Shown: positions 9,808-20,900, counted from the stretch's first letter. The stretch: 50,519 nucleotides of DNA from Hespellia stercorisuis DSM 15480 (GCF_900142165.1 NZ_FQZY01000032.1:1-50519), one strand, 5' to 3'. Numbers and translations: made by a program. Notes: a model not told the origin generated them from the letters alone.

Positions 9808-12255
9808 ATGGATAATAAGTTCGTAGTTACAAATTGCAGATTCCATACCAAGGATGACAATACGCTTTTGATTCAGGGATGGTTTGAAAAAAATGACATC
9901 GGAGAGACGAAAGTTTTGGTCTGCTTTGATAAGAAGAAGGTCAATTTCAGACTGGAGGAAATCAGAATTACGGGAGTCCCGGTGGTGACGCCGGATAATT
10001 TCGTGATTAGTAAAAGATACTGCATCTGGATTAGAATGCCAAAAGGATGGAGTAATGCAAAGTCTATGCAGATTCTGAATTTTAATGACGGAGTTGGAAA
10101 AAAAGTTTTTGAAATATCAGTTGTGAAACTGCTGAAGCAGCAGAAGAAGATGAGTAAGTTTATTGAGGACGGAGAGCTGACGGGAGATGGATATTCTGTA
10201 AGTGGCTGGTGTGTGAGCGGAGCAGATAAAAAAATACAGGTCTTTGATGAACAAGGCAATGAACAGAAAATCACAGTGGAACATGTGAAAAGGGAGGACG
10301 TAATCGCACTTTTCCCAGAGAACAGCGAGGATGAAATTCTGGGATTCAAGGCGGTTCATGTGGGCAGTGTGCCGAAAAAAGTCAGGGTTCATCTTGAGAC
10401 CGCCGGAAAAACAGATGATTTCGAGGTGACGCTCCGGCCTTCAGTGATGGATAAGGGCATGAAAAAAATGTCGAAGTATACCGACAAGATCGTCAGCTAT
10501 TACACACAGTTTGGAGTGAAAAAGACATTCCGCAGAGTGTGGGAAAAAGTGACCAGACCGGACAGGGTATCCTACAGAGTATGGTACAGTGACCACAAGG
10601 CGACTCAGGAGAAGCTGGCAGAGCAGAGAGAAGCAGTCTTTGATTATATGCCTAAAATCTCCATCGTGGTTCCGCTGTATAAGACACCGGAAAAATATCT
10701 TGATGAGATGGTGAAGTCGGTGCAGAACCAGTCCTATTCTAATTGGGAATTGTGTCTTTCCGACGGCAGCGGTGAAAATTCTTCACTCACGGGAAAGCTG
10801 AAGCAGTATGAGAAAAGTGACAGCCGGATCAAGGTGGTCTACGGAACACACAGCATGCATATTTCAGAAAACACGAATGAGGCATTAAAAACGGCCACTG
10901 GAGATTTCATTGCTTTCGGAGACCACGACGATATTCTGGAGCCGAACGCTTTTTATGAGTGCGTAAATGCAATGAATGAAGACCGGACGATCGATGTACT
11001 GTATACAGATGAAGACAAGGTAAGCATGAACGGCAAGAAGCATTTTATGCCGCATTTTAAATCGGATTTCAATCTGGATATGCTGTGCAGCGTCAATTAC
11101 ATCTGCCACCTGTTTATGGTTCGCCGCGATATTTTCGAGAGAGTTGGAATGTTGAATCCGGAATTTGATGGAGCACAGGACTATGATTTTGTCCTGCGTT
11201 CGGTTGAGATTGCGAAAAATATCAAACACGTCCCGCAGATTTTATATTCATGGAGAAGCCACAAAAATTCTACAGCGGAGAATCCGGAGAGCAAGCGGTA
11301 TGCTTTTGAAGCGGGGATGCGGGCCGTTCAGGCACATTACGACCGGATCGGGCTGAAGGCAAAAGTCTCAGAAACGTCATGGAATGGGATTTACCGTACA
11401 AGGATACTGCTGCAGTCACAGCCGCTGGTATCTATCATCATTCCGAATATGGATCATACCGATGATTTGGACAAATGTATCCAGGCCATAGAACAGCGTG
11501 CCACGTATAAAAATGTTGAGTATATTATTATAGAAAATAACAGTACAAAAAAAGAGACATTTGATTATTATGAAAAATTGCAGCAGGAAAATAAAAAGGC
11601 AAAGGTCGTATTCTGGGAAGGCAAAGAATTTAACTATTCGGCAATCAATAATTATGGTGTCAGTCATGCATCGGGAGAGTATTTCCTGCTCCTGAATAAT
11701 GATACGGAAATCATAAGCAAGCACTGCATCGAGGAGCTGCTTGGTTATTGTATGAGACCGGAGGTCGGAGCAGTCGGTGCAAGACTGTTCTACGCAGATG
11801 ACACAATCCAGCACGCCGGTGTATTACTGGGACTGGGCGGAATTGCCGGACATCCGTTCGTTGGATATAAAAAGAGTGATCCGGGATACTTTGGAAGAAT
11901 TGTGATGAGTCAGGACTGCACTGCAGTGACCGCTGCCTGCATGATGGTGAAGAAAAGTGTCTTCGAAGAGGTTTCCGGATTGAATGAAGAACTTGCTGTG
12001 GCATTTAATGATGTGGACTTCTGTCTGCGCATAAGAAGTGCCGGTTATCTGATCGTGTATAATCCGTATGCGACTTTGCATCACTATGAGTCTAAGTCCA
12101 GAGGATACGAGGATACGGATGAGAAAGTCAAGCGATTCCATAGCGAGATGCTGAAGTTCAGCACAACATGGGCAAAGGAACTGGCTGACGGCGATCCGTA
12201 TTATAATCCGAATCTTTCACTGAGCAGAACGGATTATATGTTGAAAAATAAGTAA
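9808..12255 (+). CDS. Second bifunctional GT2 glycosyltransferase (paralogue)
   Basis: Has 815 residues with the same plan as the gene 14 bp upstream. LIQGW is at 21-25 and a weaker VSGW module at 131-134. GT-A one begins at about 282 (PKISIVVPLYKTP) with DHDD at 372-375 and TDED. GT-A two begins at about 539 (PLVSIIIPNMDH) with NNDTE at 630-634 and NDVDFCLR. The C-terminal PYYNPNLS ending is shared by both. A tandem duplication followed by specialisation (different linkage or acceptor) is the simple reading. The start ATG has GAAAGGT upstream. A strong terminator follows, so this closes the first polysaccharide transcript. Confidence 0.92.
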   Translation: MDNKFVVTNCRFHTKDDNTLLIQGWFEKNDIGETKVLVCFDKKKVNFRLEEIRITGVPVVTPDNFVISKRYCIWIRMPKGWSNAKSMQILNFNDGVGKKVFEISVVKLLKQQKKMSKFIEDGELTGDGYSVSGWCVSGADKKIQVFDEQGNEQKITVEHVKREDVIALFPENSEDEILGFKAVHVGSVPKKVRVHLETAGKTDDFEVTLRPSVMDKGMKKMSKYTDKIVSYYTQFGVKKTFRRVWEKVTRPDRVSYRVWYSDHKATQEKLAEQREAVFDYMPKISIVVPLYKTPEKYLDEMVKSVQNQSYSNWELCLSDGSGENSSLTGKLKQYEKSDSRIKVVYGTHSMHISENTNEALKTATGDFIAFGDHDDILEPNAFYECVNAMNEDRTIDVLYTDEDKVSMNGKKHFMPHFKSDFNLDMLCSVNYICHLFMVRRDIFERVGMLNPEFDGAQDYDFVLRSVEIAKNIKHVPQILYSWRSHKNSTAENPESKRYAFEAGMRAVQAHYDRIGLKAKVSETSWNGIYRTRILLQSQPLVSIIIPNMDHTDDLDKCIQAIEQRATYKNVEYIIIENNSTKKETFDYYEKLQQENKKAKVVFWEGKEFNYSAINNYGVSHASGEYFLLLNNDTEIISKHCIEELLGYCMRPEVGAVGARLFYADDTIQHAGVLLGLGGIAGHPFVGYKKSDPGYFGRIVMSQDCTAVTAACMMVKKSVFEEVSGLNEELAVAFNDVDFCLRIRSAGYLIVYNPYATLHHYESKSRGYEDTDEKVKRFHSEMLKFSTTWAKELADGDPYYNPNLSLSRTDYMLKNK

Positions 12256-12328
12256 GATCAAGGAAGCGCGTATTGCGCGGAACAATTAGTGTATTGTGGG
12301 GGACTCTGTATGGGACCCGATATCAGAT

Positions 12329-12373
12329 AAAAATGTCTGTGAATGCTTTTGACAGGATTCACGGACATTTTTT
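12329..12373 (+). terminator. Intrinsic terminator of the polysaccharide operon
   Basis: AAAAATGTCTGTGAAT (12329-12344) pairs with ATTCACGGACATTTTTT (12357-12373) with one G-U pair, and the 3' arm ends in a T-run. It lies 73 bp after the last glycosyltransferase. Confidence 0.88.
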
Positions 12374-12446
12374 ATATCATAGGAAACTCTTTGTTCTATA
12401 AACGGGAAAATGGCAATTCATAAGTGGCAATTCAAAAATATAAAAG

Positions 12447-12475
12447 TTGCAACATATTCTATTATTTTATATAAT
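12447..12475 (+). promoter_or_regulatory. Promoter of the rfbD transcript
   Basis: TTGCAA (12447-12452), 17 bp, TATAAT (12470-12475). Placed between the operon terminator and rfbD, it shows that rfbD is transcribed separately from rfbB, rfbA and rfbC. Confidence 0.8.
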
Positions 12476-12517
12476 GAAGAGACAGATAGCGAAAAAATAA
12501 AGAAGAGGTATATAATT

Positions 12518-13360
12518 ATGAAAGTATTAGTGACAGGAGCAAAAGGCCAATTGGGAACCGACGTCATGAATGAGCTTGCAAAGCGTGGCTATGAGGGCAT
12601 TGGAGTTGACGTGGAGGAGATGGACATTACGGATGCTGCAAAAGTAAAAGAAGTGATTACCGCTGCAGGAGTCGATGCAGTAATTCACTGTGCAGCATAT
12701 ACCGCGGTCGATGCGGCGGAGGACAATGTGGAACTGTGCCGAAAGATCAATGCGGAGGGGACGGTAAACATCGCAAAGGTCTGCGGAGATCTGGATATTA
12801 AATTAATGTATATCAGTACGGATTATGTGTTTAATGGACAGGGAACACGTCCGTGGGAGCCGGATGACAAGAGAGAGCCGCTGAATGTTTACGGACAGAC
12901 GAAGTATGAGGGAGAACTGGCAGTTGAGAAGTATGCCAAAAAGTTCTTTACGGTGCGAATCGCCTGGGTGTTTGGTGTAAATGGGAAAAACTTTATCAAA
13001 ACAATGCTGCAGCTGGCAGAGAATCACGATGCACTGACGGTTGTGGACGATCAGGTGGGATCGCCGACTTATACGTATGATCTGGCTGTTCTGCTGGTTG
13101 ATATGATCTCGTCAGATAAGTATGGAAGATATCATGCGACAAATGAGGGGATGATCTCCTGGTATGAATTTGCTGTTGAGATATTCAGACAGGCGGGAAT
13201 TGAGATGAAGGTGACACCGGTATCCAGCGAGATGTACCCGGCAAAAGCGAAAAGACCGAGCAACAGCCGCATGAGCAAGGACAAGCTTGAGGAGAATGGA
13301 TTTAACCGTTTACCGTTATGGCAGGATGCGTTGAAAAGGTATCTTGAGATAATTAAATAG
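12518..13360 (+). CDS. rfbD: dTDP-4-dehydrorhamnose reductase (RmlD)
   Basis: Catalyses the last step to dTDP-L-rhamnose, NAD(P)H-dependent reduction of the 4-keto sugar. It has 280 residues, the usual length. The Rossmann motif TGAKGQLG is at 6-13, STDYVF at 100-105 and the catalytic Tyr125-x3-Lys129 in NVYGQTKYEGE. A longer open frame begins at 12410, but it would start upstream of the promoter at 12447-12475; ATG 12518 with GAGG at 12505-12508 is the correct start. It heads a transcript of secreted wall proteins rather than sitting with the other Rml genes. Confidence 0.96.
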   Translation: MKVLVTGAKGQLGTDVMNELAKRGYEGIGVDVEEMDITDAAKVKEVITAAGVDAVIHCAAYTAVDAAEDNVELCRKINAEGTVNIAKVCGDLDIKLMYISTDYVFNGQGTRPWEPDDKREPLNVYGQTKYEGELAVEKYAKKFFTVRIAWVFGVNGKNFIKTMLQLAENHDALTVVDDQVGSPTYTYDLAVLLVDMISSDKYGRYHATNEGMISWYEFAVEIFRQAGIEMKVTPVSSEMYPAKAKRPSNSRMSKDKLEENGFNRLPLWQDALKRYLEIIK

Positions 13361-13395
13361 CTGTATCTGTGATTGTCAAAGGGGAGAAGATGATT

Positions 13396-14019
13396 ATGAG
13401 ACAAAAATTAGGGGTACTTCTTGTCGTTACGGCATTGATAGTGGGGATGGCCGCGTGTGGGCAGGAGTCAAAAGAAGTGAAAGAAAAAACATCAGAGAAT
13501 CAGGAAGAGACCACGGCACAAAAAGAAGAGACTACAAAGCAAAAGGAAGACGAACAGCCACCGGCGACAGAAGAGAACGCAGCGCAAACGGAAGAGCAGG
13601 AGCCTGCGACAGAGCAAGAGCCTTCGGCAGGAGAGACAACAAAGATAACGGTATATTACAGCAATCAGGATGCGACAGATTTTGAAAAAGCAGATGTGGA
13701 TATTGCGGAGTTGTCACCGGAGGCTGTGCTGTCTGAACTAATCGGGAAAGGCGCTCTACCGGCGGATGTCTCCGTAAATAAATTCGAAGAGACCGTTGTC
13801 GATGGAAAAAAATCGATCGAATTGGATTTGTCCGGAAAATATGCCACGTACATCACAGGACAGGGGACTGCCGGTGAGTGGATTTCCATTGGCAGCATAT
13901 GCAATACTTTTTTAAAGGCGTATGGCTGCGAACGGATACATATTACGGTTGACGGCGGCATGTTGAAAACAGGGCATGCAGAGTATCCAGGGTATTTGTC
14001 TGAATTTGTTCCTTCATAA
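13396..14019 (+). CDS. GerMN-domain lipoprotein
   Basis: A predicted secreted lipoprotein. The signal peptide ends in a lipobox with Cys21 (VGMAACGQ). A Glu/Thr/Gln-rich linker of about 60 residues follows. The C-terminal ~120 residues match the GerMN pattern (KITVYYSN start, GTAGEWISIGSICNTFL, then a short HITVDGG strand), a domain of spore germination and sporulation envelope proteins, though also found in non-sporulation lipoproteins. Start ATG 13396 gives proper spacing from GGGGAG at 13381-13386; in-frame GTG 13369 and ATG 13390 are less well placed. It lies 35 bp after rfbD and 81 bp before the subtilase gene. Confidence 0.82.
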   Translation: MRQKLGVLLVVTALIVGMAACGQESKEVKEKTSENQEETTAQKEETTKQKEDEQPPATEENAAQTEEQEPATEQEPSAGETTKITVYYSNQDATDFEKADVDIAELSPEAVLSELIGKGALPADVSVNKFEETVVDGKKSIELDLSGKYATYITGQGTAGEWISIGSICNTFLKAYGCERIHITVDGGMLKTGHAEYPGYLSEFVPS

Positions 14020-14100
14020 GGAGGGGTGAGTGGATTTAGAAGATCCGGTTTACCAGATTTGTGAAGGTGCTGAAAGGTCAGAGAGCGAAGGAGGAGAAGA

Positions 14101-17100
14101 ATGAAAAGAAAAAGAAGTAGAGGGATGCAGATACTAAGCATGTTTCTGGTATTTGCGATGCTTTTGGGGAATGTTTCAGTTGCTTCTGCGGAAGATATGA
14201 ACCCGGGCAGTGGGGTGCAGACGGTTCAGAACGTGGAGAATGCAGCGCAGGAGGAGCCGGATGTTGAGACGGTGACATCTGCGTCGGATGTTCAGTCAGA
14301 GCAGGAGATTCAGGAAGAGGATACGAAACAGGATATAGCAGATCTTCCGGATGCTCCGGATTCTGAAACAGAGGAAACTGCGGAGGACGATACAGGGCTT
14401 GCGCAGGCCCGCCAGGAAAGAGAAACTCCGGCAATGGAGCTTGGGTTTGTTCCGGGACAGGTTCTTGTGATGGTTCCGGCTTCTCTGGAGGCAGCGAAGA
14501 CAGAAGAAATTATACAGAATAATGGCGGGGAGATCATTGGCACGTTGGGACTGATACCGGAGTCTACTGTTTATCTGGTTTCCATCGATGAAAAAAAGAC
14601 AGTTGCTCAGGCAGCAGCAGATTTCGCATCCGAGGAAAGTGTGGAGAGTGCGACACCGGACTATATCATGCAGGCTTATGAGGATTCTGCGGTGGAAACT
14701 GCTTTGGATGAGGCAGACACATCTGCAGGGGCAGAAACTGCGTTCCCGACATATTTTGAGCAGATTCATGCACAGCAGGCACAGGCATTGTTGAAGGCGC
14801 ATGAGCATTCACCGGTGAAGGCTGCGGTTCTCGATGCATTTGAGTCTTCAGAACATGGAACAGAAGTAGAGAACATCATAAAAAGTATTGCCGGTGATTA
14901 TGACACAAATGCGGTAGAGCTGCAGAGCGTCAATGTCTTCACACAAGGCTATACCTCTTTTTCAAGTGTGATTGCAGCACTGGAGCAGAGCATTGCAGAC
15001 GGTGCGAAAATAGTCAACATGAGTTTTGGCACAGAACTGGGTGAGACAACGGATGACAGGATTTTCCGGAAGGCATGTGATGCGGCTTATGCGCAGGGAA
15101 CGCTTCTGATCGCGGCAGCGGGAAACGACGGTGTGGAAGATCAGGGCAATATTCAGACGATTCCTTCCGATTATGATTCCGTGGTGAGTGTAATCGCGAC
15201 AGACGAGTCAGGCAATCGTGCAGAATCTTCAAATTACGGAGAGAAAAAAAATCTGGCAGCGCCGGGACTTGGCGCCGGGACATCCTATGCTGCATCCATG
15301 GTTACAGCAGCTGCGACAATGCTTTTTTCCGCTGATACCGCATTGACCAATGTAAGTGCGAAAAATATTCTGACGGCGACGGCAGTGAATGTTAATGAGG
15401 ATGACCAGATTGGGGCAGGTGTAGTGAATATCGCAGCGGCATTGGAAGCGATAGGTCTTAAGCTTGAGGAGACCGGCCCTGCGAAAGAAGATACGGCAAA
15501 AGAAGACACAGCAAAAGAGACGGCTGAGAAAAATACGGAAAAAGAAATTGCGGCCGTTCAGGGGGAAGATACAGAGAAGGATCCTGCAGTCAGCATTGAA
15601 AAACTGAATGTTGCAGCAGGTACGTTTACAGCCCGGATCACAGGAATTACGGATGAGAATGTGGAAAAAGTACTGGTGCCGGTGTGGTGTGCAAGCAATA
15701 AGAACGACATCGTGTGGTATGTTGCATCAAAACAGAAGGATGGTTCCTACACGGCAGATGTCAATATTTCGAAGCATAAATACCATGTCGGAACATACAA
15801 AGTACATGTTTATACGGAAAATGAAAAAGAAGAGCGGACGTTTGTAAAGAGTACGTCTGTGAAAATGATAGTAGCCTCCAATGCGATGACTGCGGCGGAG
15901 AATACGAAAGGAATAAGCTGGAGGGCGAGCGTCAGCGGAGTGGTCGTGCCGGGAGGCCTGAAAAAAGTGATGTTTGCAGTGTGGAGCAGCACGAACGGCC
16001 AGGACGATCTGGTATGGTACACTGCGAAAAAGCTGGTGAAGGGGACGTATGCGGCAACCATTTATCCGGGGAATCATAAATCATTGGGGCGATACTATGT
16101 TCACGCATATGCGGTGAGTAAAAGCGGACAGATGATTTCTCTGAATCAGACAGAGTTCAAGGTTGCATCTCCCAGTGCAGGAAAAGTGACGGTCAGCAAT
16201 CTGAATTATGAGGAAGGAACGTTCTCTGTCGTGGTTTCAGAAATTAAAACCCCGAGCGCAGTGAAAGCAGTGAATGTGCCGATATGGTGTGAGAGCGACC
16301 AGAGCGACATAAAGTGGTATAAGGCGAAGAGGCAGTCAGACGGAACATACAAGGTGGATGTCAATATTTCGGCACATAAGTATCATGCAGGTGTGTACAA
16401 AATTCATACGTACATTACAGATGTTGCCGGAAAACAGACGGCTCAAAAGACCACACAGTGTAATCTGAAAGCGTCTATGAAGAGTCTGACGGTGACGGAT
16501 TCGGCGAAAAAAGAGATATCCTTCCAGGCAGTTGCGTCCGGCATTAAGGTGCCGGCAGGAACAAAAAAAGTAAGCATTGCGGTATGGAGCAAGTCCGGCG
16601 GGCAGGATGACCTGCGCTGGTATGATATGAAAAAGTCAGGCAGTACATACCGGTGCTCTATTCCAGTCAAAAATCATAAGACACTTGGAACATATTCTGC
16701 GCATGTATATGCACAAGGAAAAAACGGTGCAATGATTTTCCTCGGAGGGCAGACATTCCAGGTAAAGAACGCTGCAAAGGCATCCGTGAAAATCGGAAGT
16801 GTCAATGCATCCAGAGGAATCTTTGCGGTTACAGTTTCAGGGATCGTGGCTCCGGCGGGCGTGGAGAAGGTTGAAGTGCCTGTATGGTACAGCAATGATC
16901 AGAGTGATATTGTATGGTATACAGCGAAGAAGCAGAGCAATGGAACATATCGGGTGAATGTAAGTGTGAAAGACCACAGAAATCATAGCGGAACCTATCG
17001 TGCACATGTCTATATCACTATGCAGAATGGCATTAAAGCTTTCGCGGGAAGTACAAAAGGCAGAATCGATCTTTCAAATTACATTTATACAACGTCACTT

Positions 17101-17937
17101 GGAAGTGGAAGAGTGAAGATTGCAGTTATCAATCCAAATGTGAATGGCGTTGCTGCCACGGAGGTTCAGTTCCCGACATGGAGTAATGCCGGCGGACAGG
17201 ATGACATTATATGGTACAGTGCGGGAAAGAGCGGGAAATCTTGGACGGCGACGATCGACGGAAGAAAGCATCATAACTGGGGAGATTTTACGTCTCACGT
17301 ATACGCTACGGTAAATGGGGAACAGAGTTATGTGGGGAAGACGTCCTACACGGTTCCCGCATTCCAGTTCGCAGATAAAATTGCATCCTTCAGCACACTG
17401 TCTACAAATGATCAATATGGAACATTCAATATGAAGAGAGCTTTGGCCGCATTTAACGGACTGATTGTCCAGCCGGGGGAAACCGTTTCTTTCTTCGGTG
17501 TCACAGGACCGTGCGGACAGGAAGACGGCTATGTCCTCGGAGGTGTAATCGGCGGGAACGGATACGGCGGCGGAATCTGCCAGTCGGCAACAACGGTCTA
17601 TGGCGGCATTGTCCGTGCAGGGCTGACGGTTCTGCAGAGACAGAATCATAGTCTTTCATCCACCTATGTACCGAGAGGGGAGGATGCGATGGTCAGCTAT
17701 GGAGATTCGGATCTGGTGTTCAGAAATGACTGGGAATTTCCAATCAAGATAGAGACATATTCGGAAGGACAGATGCTGTACATTGATATCTATGGAGAAC
17801 AGCCGAGTTGGTATGATTATGTTCAGGTAAATTCATGGGAGACCGGTGCACATACAGCTTCAGCGAACAGAGAATTTATCAAAAACGGACAGGTCGTCAG
17901 AAGAGATAGCCTGCCGGATTCCTATTATTCAAATTAA
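14101..17937 (+). CDS. Secreted subtilase-like protein with GBS-Bsp repeats and VanW
   Basis: Has 1278 residues. A signal peptide ends near residue 30 (VASA), then an acidic linker. An ELGFVPGQVLV prodomain (about 113-192) resembles the fervidolysin N-terminal prodomain. A reduced subtilase domain follows (about 237-452). Asp245, His252 (EHGTEV), Asn342 (AAAGND) and Ser395 (GTSYAAS) can be aligned with the catalytic residues, but Asp and His are only 7 residues apart (53 in the next gene), so activity is doubtful. After a Lys/Glu/Thr linker come six ~100-residue GBS-Bsp-like repeats (VWC/VWS motifs near 530, 629, 730, 830, 930, 1028). A VanW domain starts near 1091 (GGGICQSATTVYG). AAGGAGGAG precedes the ATG. 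The likely site of action is the cell wall. Confidence 0.9.
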   Translation: MKRKRSRGMQILSMFLVFAMLLGNVSVASAEDMNPGSGVQTVQNVENAAQEEPDVETVTSASDVQSEQEIQEEDTKQDIADLPDAPDSETEETAEDDTGLAQARQERETPAMELGFVPGQVLVMVPASLEAAKTEEIIQNNGGEIIGTLGLIPESTVYLVSIDEKKTVAQAAADFASEESVESATPDYIMQAYEDSAVETALDEADTSAGAETAFPTYFEQIHAQQAQALLKAHEHSPVKAAVLDAFESSEHGTEVENIIKSIAGDYDTNAVELQSVNVFTQGYTSFSSVIAALEQSIADGAKIVNMSFGTELGETTDDRIFRKACDAAYAQGTLLIAAAGNDGVEDQGNIQTIPSDYDSVVSVIATDESGNRAESSNYGEKKNLAAPGLGAGTSYAASMVTAAATMLFSADTALTNVSAKNILTATAVNVNEDDQIGAGVVNIAAALEAIGLKLEETGPAKEDTAKEDTAKETAEKNTEKEIAAVQGEDTEKDPAVSIEKLNVAAGTFTARITGITDENVEKVLVPVWCASNKNDIVWYVASKQKDGSYTADVNISKHKYHVGTYKVHVYTENEKEERTFVKSTSVKMIVASNAMTAAENTKGISWRASVSGVVVPGGLKKVMFAVWSSTNGQDDLVWYTAKKLVKGTYAATIYPGNHKSLGRYYVHAYAVSKSGQMISLNQTEFKVASPSAGKVTVSNLNYEEGTFSVVVSEIKTPSAVKAVNVPIWCESDQSDIKWYKAKRQSDGTYKVDVNISAHKYHAGVYKIHTYITDVAGKQTAQKTTQCNLKASMKSLTVTDSAKKEISFQAVASGIKVPAGTKKVSIAVWSKSGGQDDLRWYDMKKSGSTYRCSIPVKNHKTLGTYSAHVYAQGKNGAMIFLGGQTFQVKNAAKASVKIGSVNASRGIFAVTVSGIVAPAGVEKVEVPVWYSNDQSDIVWYTAKKQSNGTYRVNVSVKDHRNHSGTYRAHVYITMQNGIKAFAGSTKGRIDLSNYIYTTSLGSGRVKIAVINPNVNGVAATEVQFPTWSNAGGQDDIIWYSAGKSGKSWTATIDGRKHHNWGDFTSHVYATVNGEQSYVGKTSYTVPAFQFADKIASFSTLSTNDQYGTFNMKRALAAFNGLIVQPGETVSFFGVTGPCGQEDGYVLGGVIGGNGYGGGICQSATTVYGGIVRAGLTVLQRQNHSLSSTYVPRGEDAMVSYGDSDLVFRNDWEFPIKIETYSEGQMLYIDIYGEQPSWYDYVQVNSWETGAHTASANREFIKNGQVVRRDSLPDSYYSN

Positions 17938-17974
17938 GGAATCGGATGAGGTATTCACAAAAAGGAGCAATTAA

Positions 17975-20900
17975 TTGAAGAGACTTAAGAAAAACTGTAA
18001 AAGAATATTAAGCCTTCTGATGGCTTTGACATTACTGATGGCAAACACAGCAGTTGTATCTGCAGCGGATCTGGAGGCGAATGTCCCGAATGTGAAAGCG
18101 GCCGACAGCACAGTGGTGGATAGTGAAGTAACTGACGACGGAGTGGCAGGCGGTGAAGTTCCCGATGGTGCAGTAACGGATGCCCAAACAACCGATACCG
18201 GGGAAACAGATGCTGAGGTGGATCCGGCGACAGAAAGTGAAGTGCCGGAGAATCCGGTGGAGGCAGAGGATATAGAGAAACCGGAAGAGCCGGAGACAGA
18301 AGAAAACGCAGAAGCGGCAGCCGAGCGCGCAGCAGCTCCGGAAGAACTGGGATTTGTACCGGGAGAAGTGATTGTCTCCTATGAGACAGGCGTGACACCG
18401 GAGCAGGCAGAAACCACTGCCCGGGAGCAGGACGGAACAGTAAAAGATACGCTGGATACAAAAGATGGAACAACGACGGCAGTGGTGGAGATTTCAGAAG
18501 ATACCACGGTCAGTGAGGCAGTAGCGGCCTACACGGAGGATCCGAGCGTAAAATTTGCAACACCGAACTACCTCTTGGAACTTTCGGAGGACACTACACA
18601 AGAGGTGGAAAATCAGCAGGCTTCAGAAGCTGCAAGTAACGATGCGCAGGTCTCGGATCAGAGTTATCTTTCACAGATTCAGGTGCCAGAGGCGTGGCGC
18701 CTGATCCAGGGAACACAGCATGGTAAGACAAAGGTAGTAATGCTGGATACAGGAGTGGATATCAATCACGAGGATCTGAAAAACATTCTGAACCTGGATG
18801 AGAGCAGGGAAGTGATTGTGGAAAATGGAACCTATTCTTTGGCTCCGCTTCAGGGAGACGGATATGTAAATGGCGTGGACACCAGTCCGGCGAATAAAAA
18901 TAGCCATGGAACACATGTGGCAGGTATTATTTCCGCAGAGGCGAACAATCAGCTTGGAATTGCCGGAGTCGGAAGTGCCGGAGACAATTCAGCAATCGAT
19001 CTGGTAGCAGTGGATATTTTCAGCGGAAAAGAAACGACGAGTATGGCCCATTTGTTAAAGGGACTGGAGTATGCAGAATCAATTCAAGCTCGGGTGATCA
19101 ACCTGAGTCTCGGTGTGCAGGCGTCCGGTTTATCGGCCGAAAGTCTGGAACTTTTACAGGATGCTTGTGATTCTGCCGCCGGAGCGGGGATTACCCTTGT
19201 CTGTGCAGCCGGAAACTATGCATCTGGCGACAATGGCAGTGTGGCAACGGTCCCTTCTGATTTTGAATCGACAATCAGCGTAATCAGTGTTGATGCGGCA
19301 AACACAAAAGCAGGAACATCGAATTACGGGACGCGAAAGGATGTGTCAGCTCCGGGGGTGAATATTTACAGCACGTATGATATGTCCTCATTTGGAACCG
19401 GGTATGCATTAAAGAGCGGGACGTCCATGGCAGCACCTATGGTGACTGCGGCTGCAGCATTTCTTTACGCGGCAGATTCCGGGATGACACCGGAGAAGGT
19501 GAAGGAGATTGTACGCAGCACAGCGACGGATATCGGAACAGAGGGATATGACGAGCTGACAGGAGCGGGTCTTCTGAATGTGGAAAAAGCAGTGCAGGCA
19601 GTCGTGCCGGATCAGGAACTGGAAGAACCGGCAGCAGAACCCAAAACAGATCAGAAGGATACAGCGGACAGCAAGACGGCAAAAACGCAGTCAAAAACTG
19701 CAGAAGAGCCGACCGTTACACTAAAAGCGTCGCGGAGCAGTGCTGCATTGTCCAACTTTACGGAGACGAAGGACCTGAAGAAAATTACATTCGCGGTGTG
19801 GAGCAAAACAAATGGTAAGGATGATCTGAGATGGTATGATGCGACAGAAATATCAAGCGGGACATATAAAAGTTCTCTCTCGCTGAAGAATCATAAATCG
19901 AATGGTACCTATTATGTGCATGCCTATGCCCAGTACCGGGATGGTACGAAGAAATTCATCAAGAGTACATCTTTCAAGGTAGGAAAGCCGGCAGTCAGCA
20001 GCATTTCATTTACAAACAAAAACGTGACCAATGGGAAATTTACCGTGAAAGTGGCGGTGACAGGCGCAAGTCTGATCAAGGAGGTGCGGATTCCGGTATG
20101 GTGCAGTGAAGACCAGAATGACATTGTCTGGTACAAGGCAGTCGAACAAAGTGATGGAACGTATGCAGTGAATGTAAATATTTCAAAACATAAGTATCAC
20201 ACGGGAACGTATCAGGCCCACGTCTATGTGACGGACATCTTCTCCACACAGAGATTTGGAAAAGCGGCATCCACAGCAATGAGCGTTACGAAGGGAACCA
20301 TGTCTGTGGCACAGATAAAATCTTCCGGGACCTATGCGGTGAATGTCAGTGGAATCCATGTCCCGGCAGGTGAAAAAAGTGTAAGGTTTGCAGTTTGGAG
20401 TGAGGACAAGGGGCAGGATGACATAAAGTGGTACGCAGGCAAAAAAGCAGCAACGGGGACATACACTTGTGAATTTAGTCTTGAGAATCATAAATCATAC
20501 GGAAAATATAATATACATGCTTATGCACAGAGTAAAAGCGGTGAGATGCTCTGCGTAGGAAACAAGACAGCAAAAATAAGTGTGCCGGCAATTGGCAGCA
20601 TCAAAATACAGAATCGGAATTATGCGAAGGGAACATTTCAGGTCAGACTGTCCGGAATTACGAATACTTCCGCGGTCTCAAAGATATCCGTACCGGTGTG
20701 GTGTGCCGATAACCAGAGCGACATTGTATGGTATACCGCGAAAAGACAGACAGACGGCACTTTTCTGGCGACAGTAAGTGTATCGAAGCATAAATACCAT
20801 GCAGGAACGTATCAGGTACATGCGTATGTCACAGATGCATTTGGAACACAGCGGTTTGCCGGAAAAACAACAAGTGATATGAATACAACTACAACAGGAA

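Noticed and set aside
12410-12517. Upstream extension of rfbD
   Set aside because: It starts before the promoter at 12447-12475, and the Rossmann motif begins right after ATG 12518 with a good ribosome binding site.
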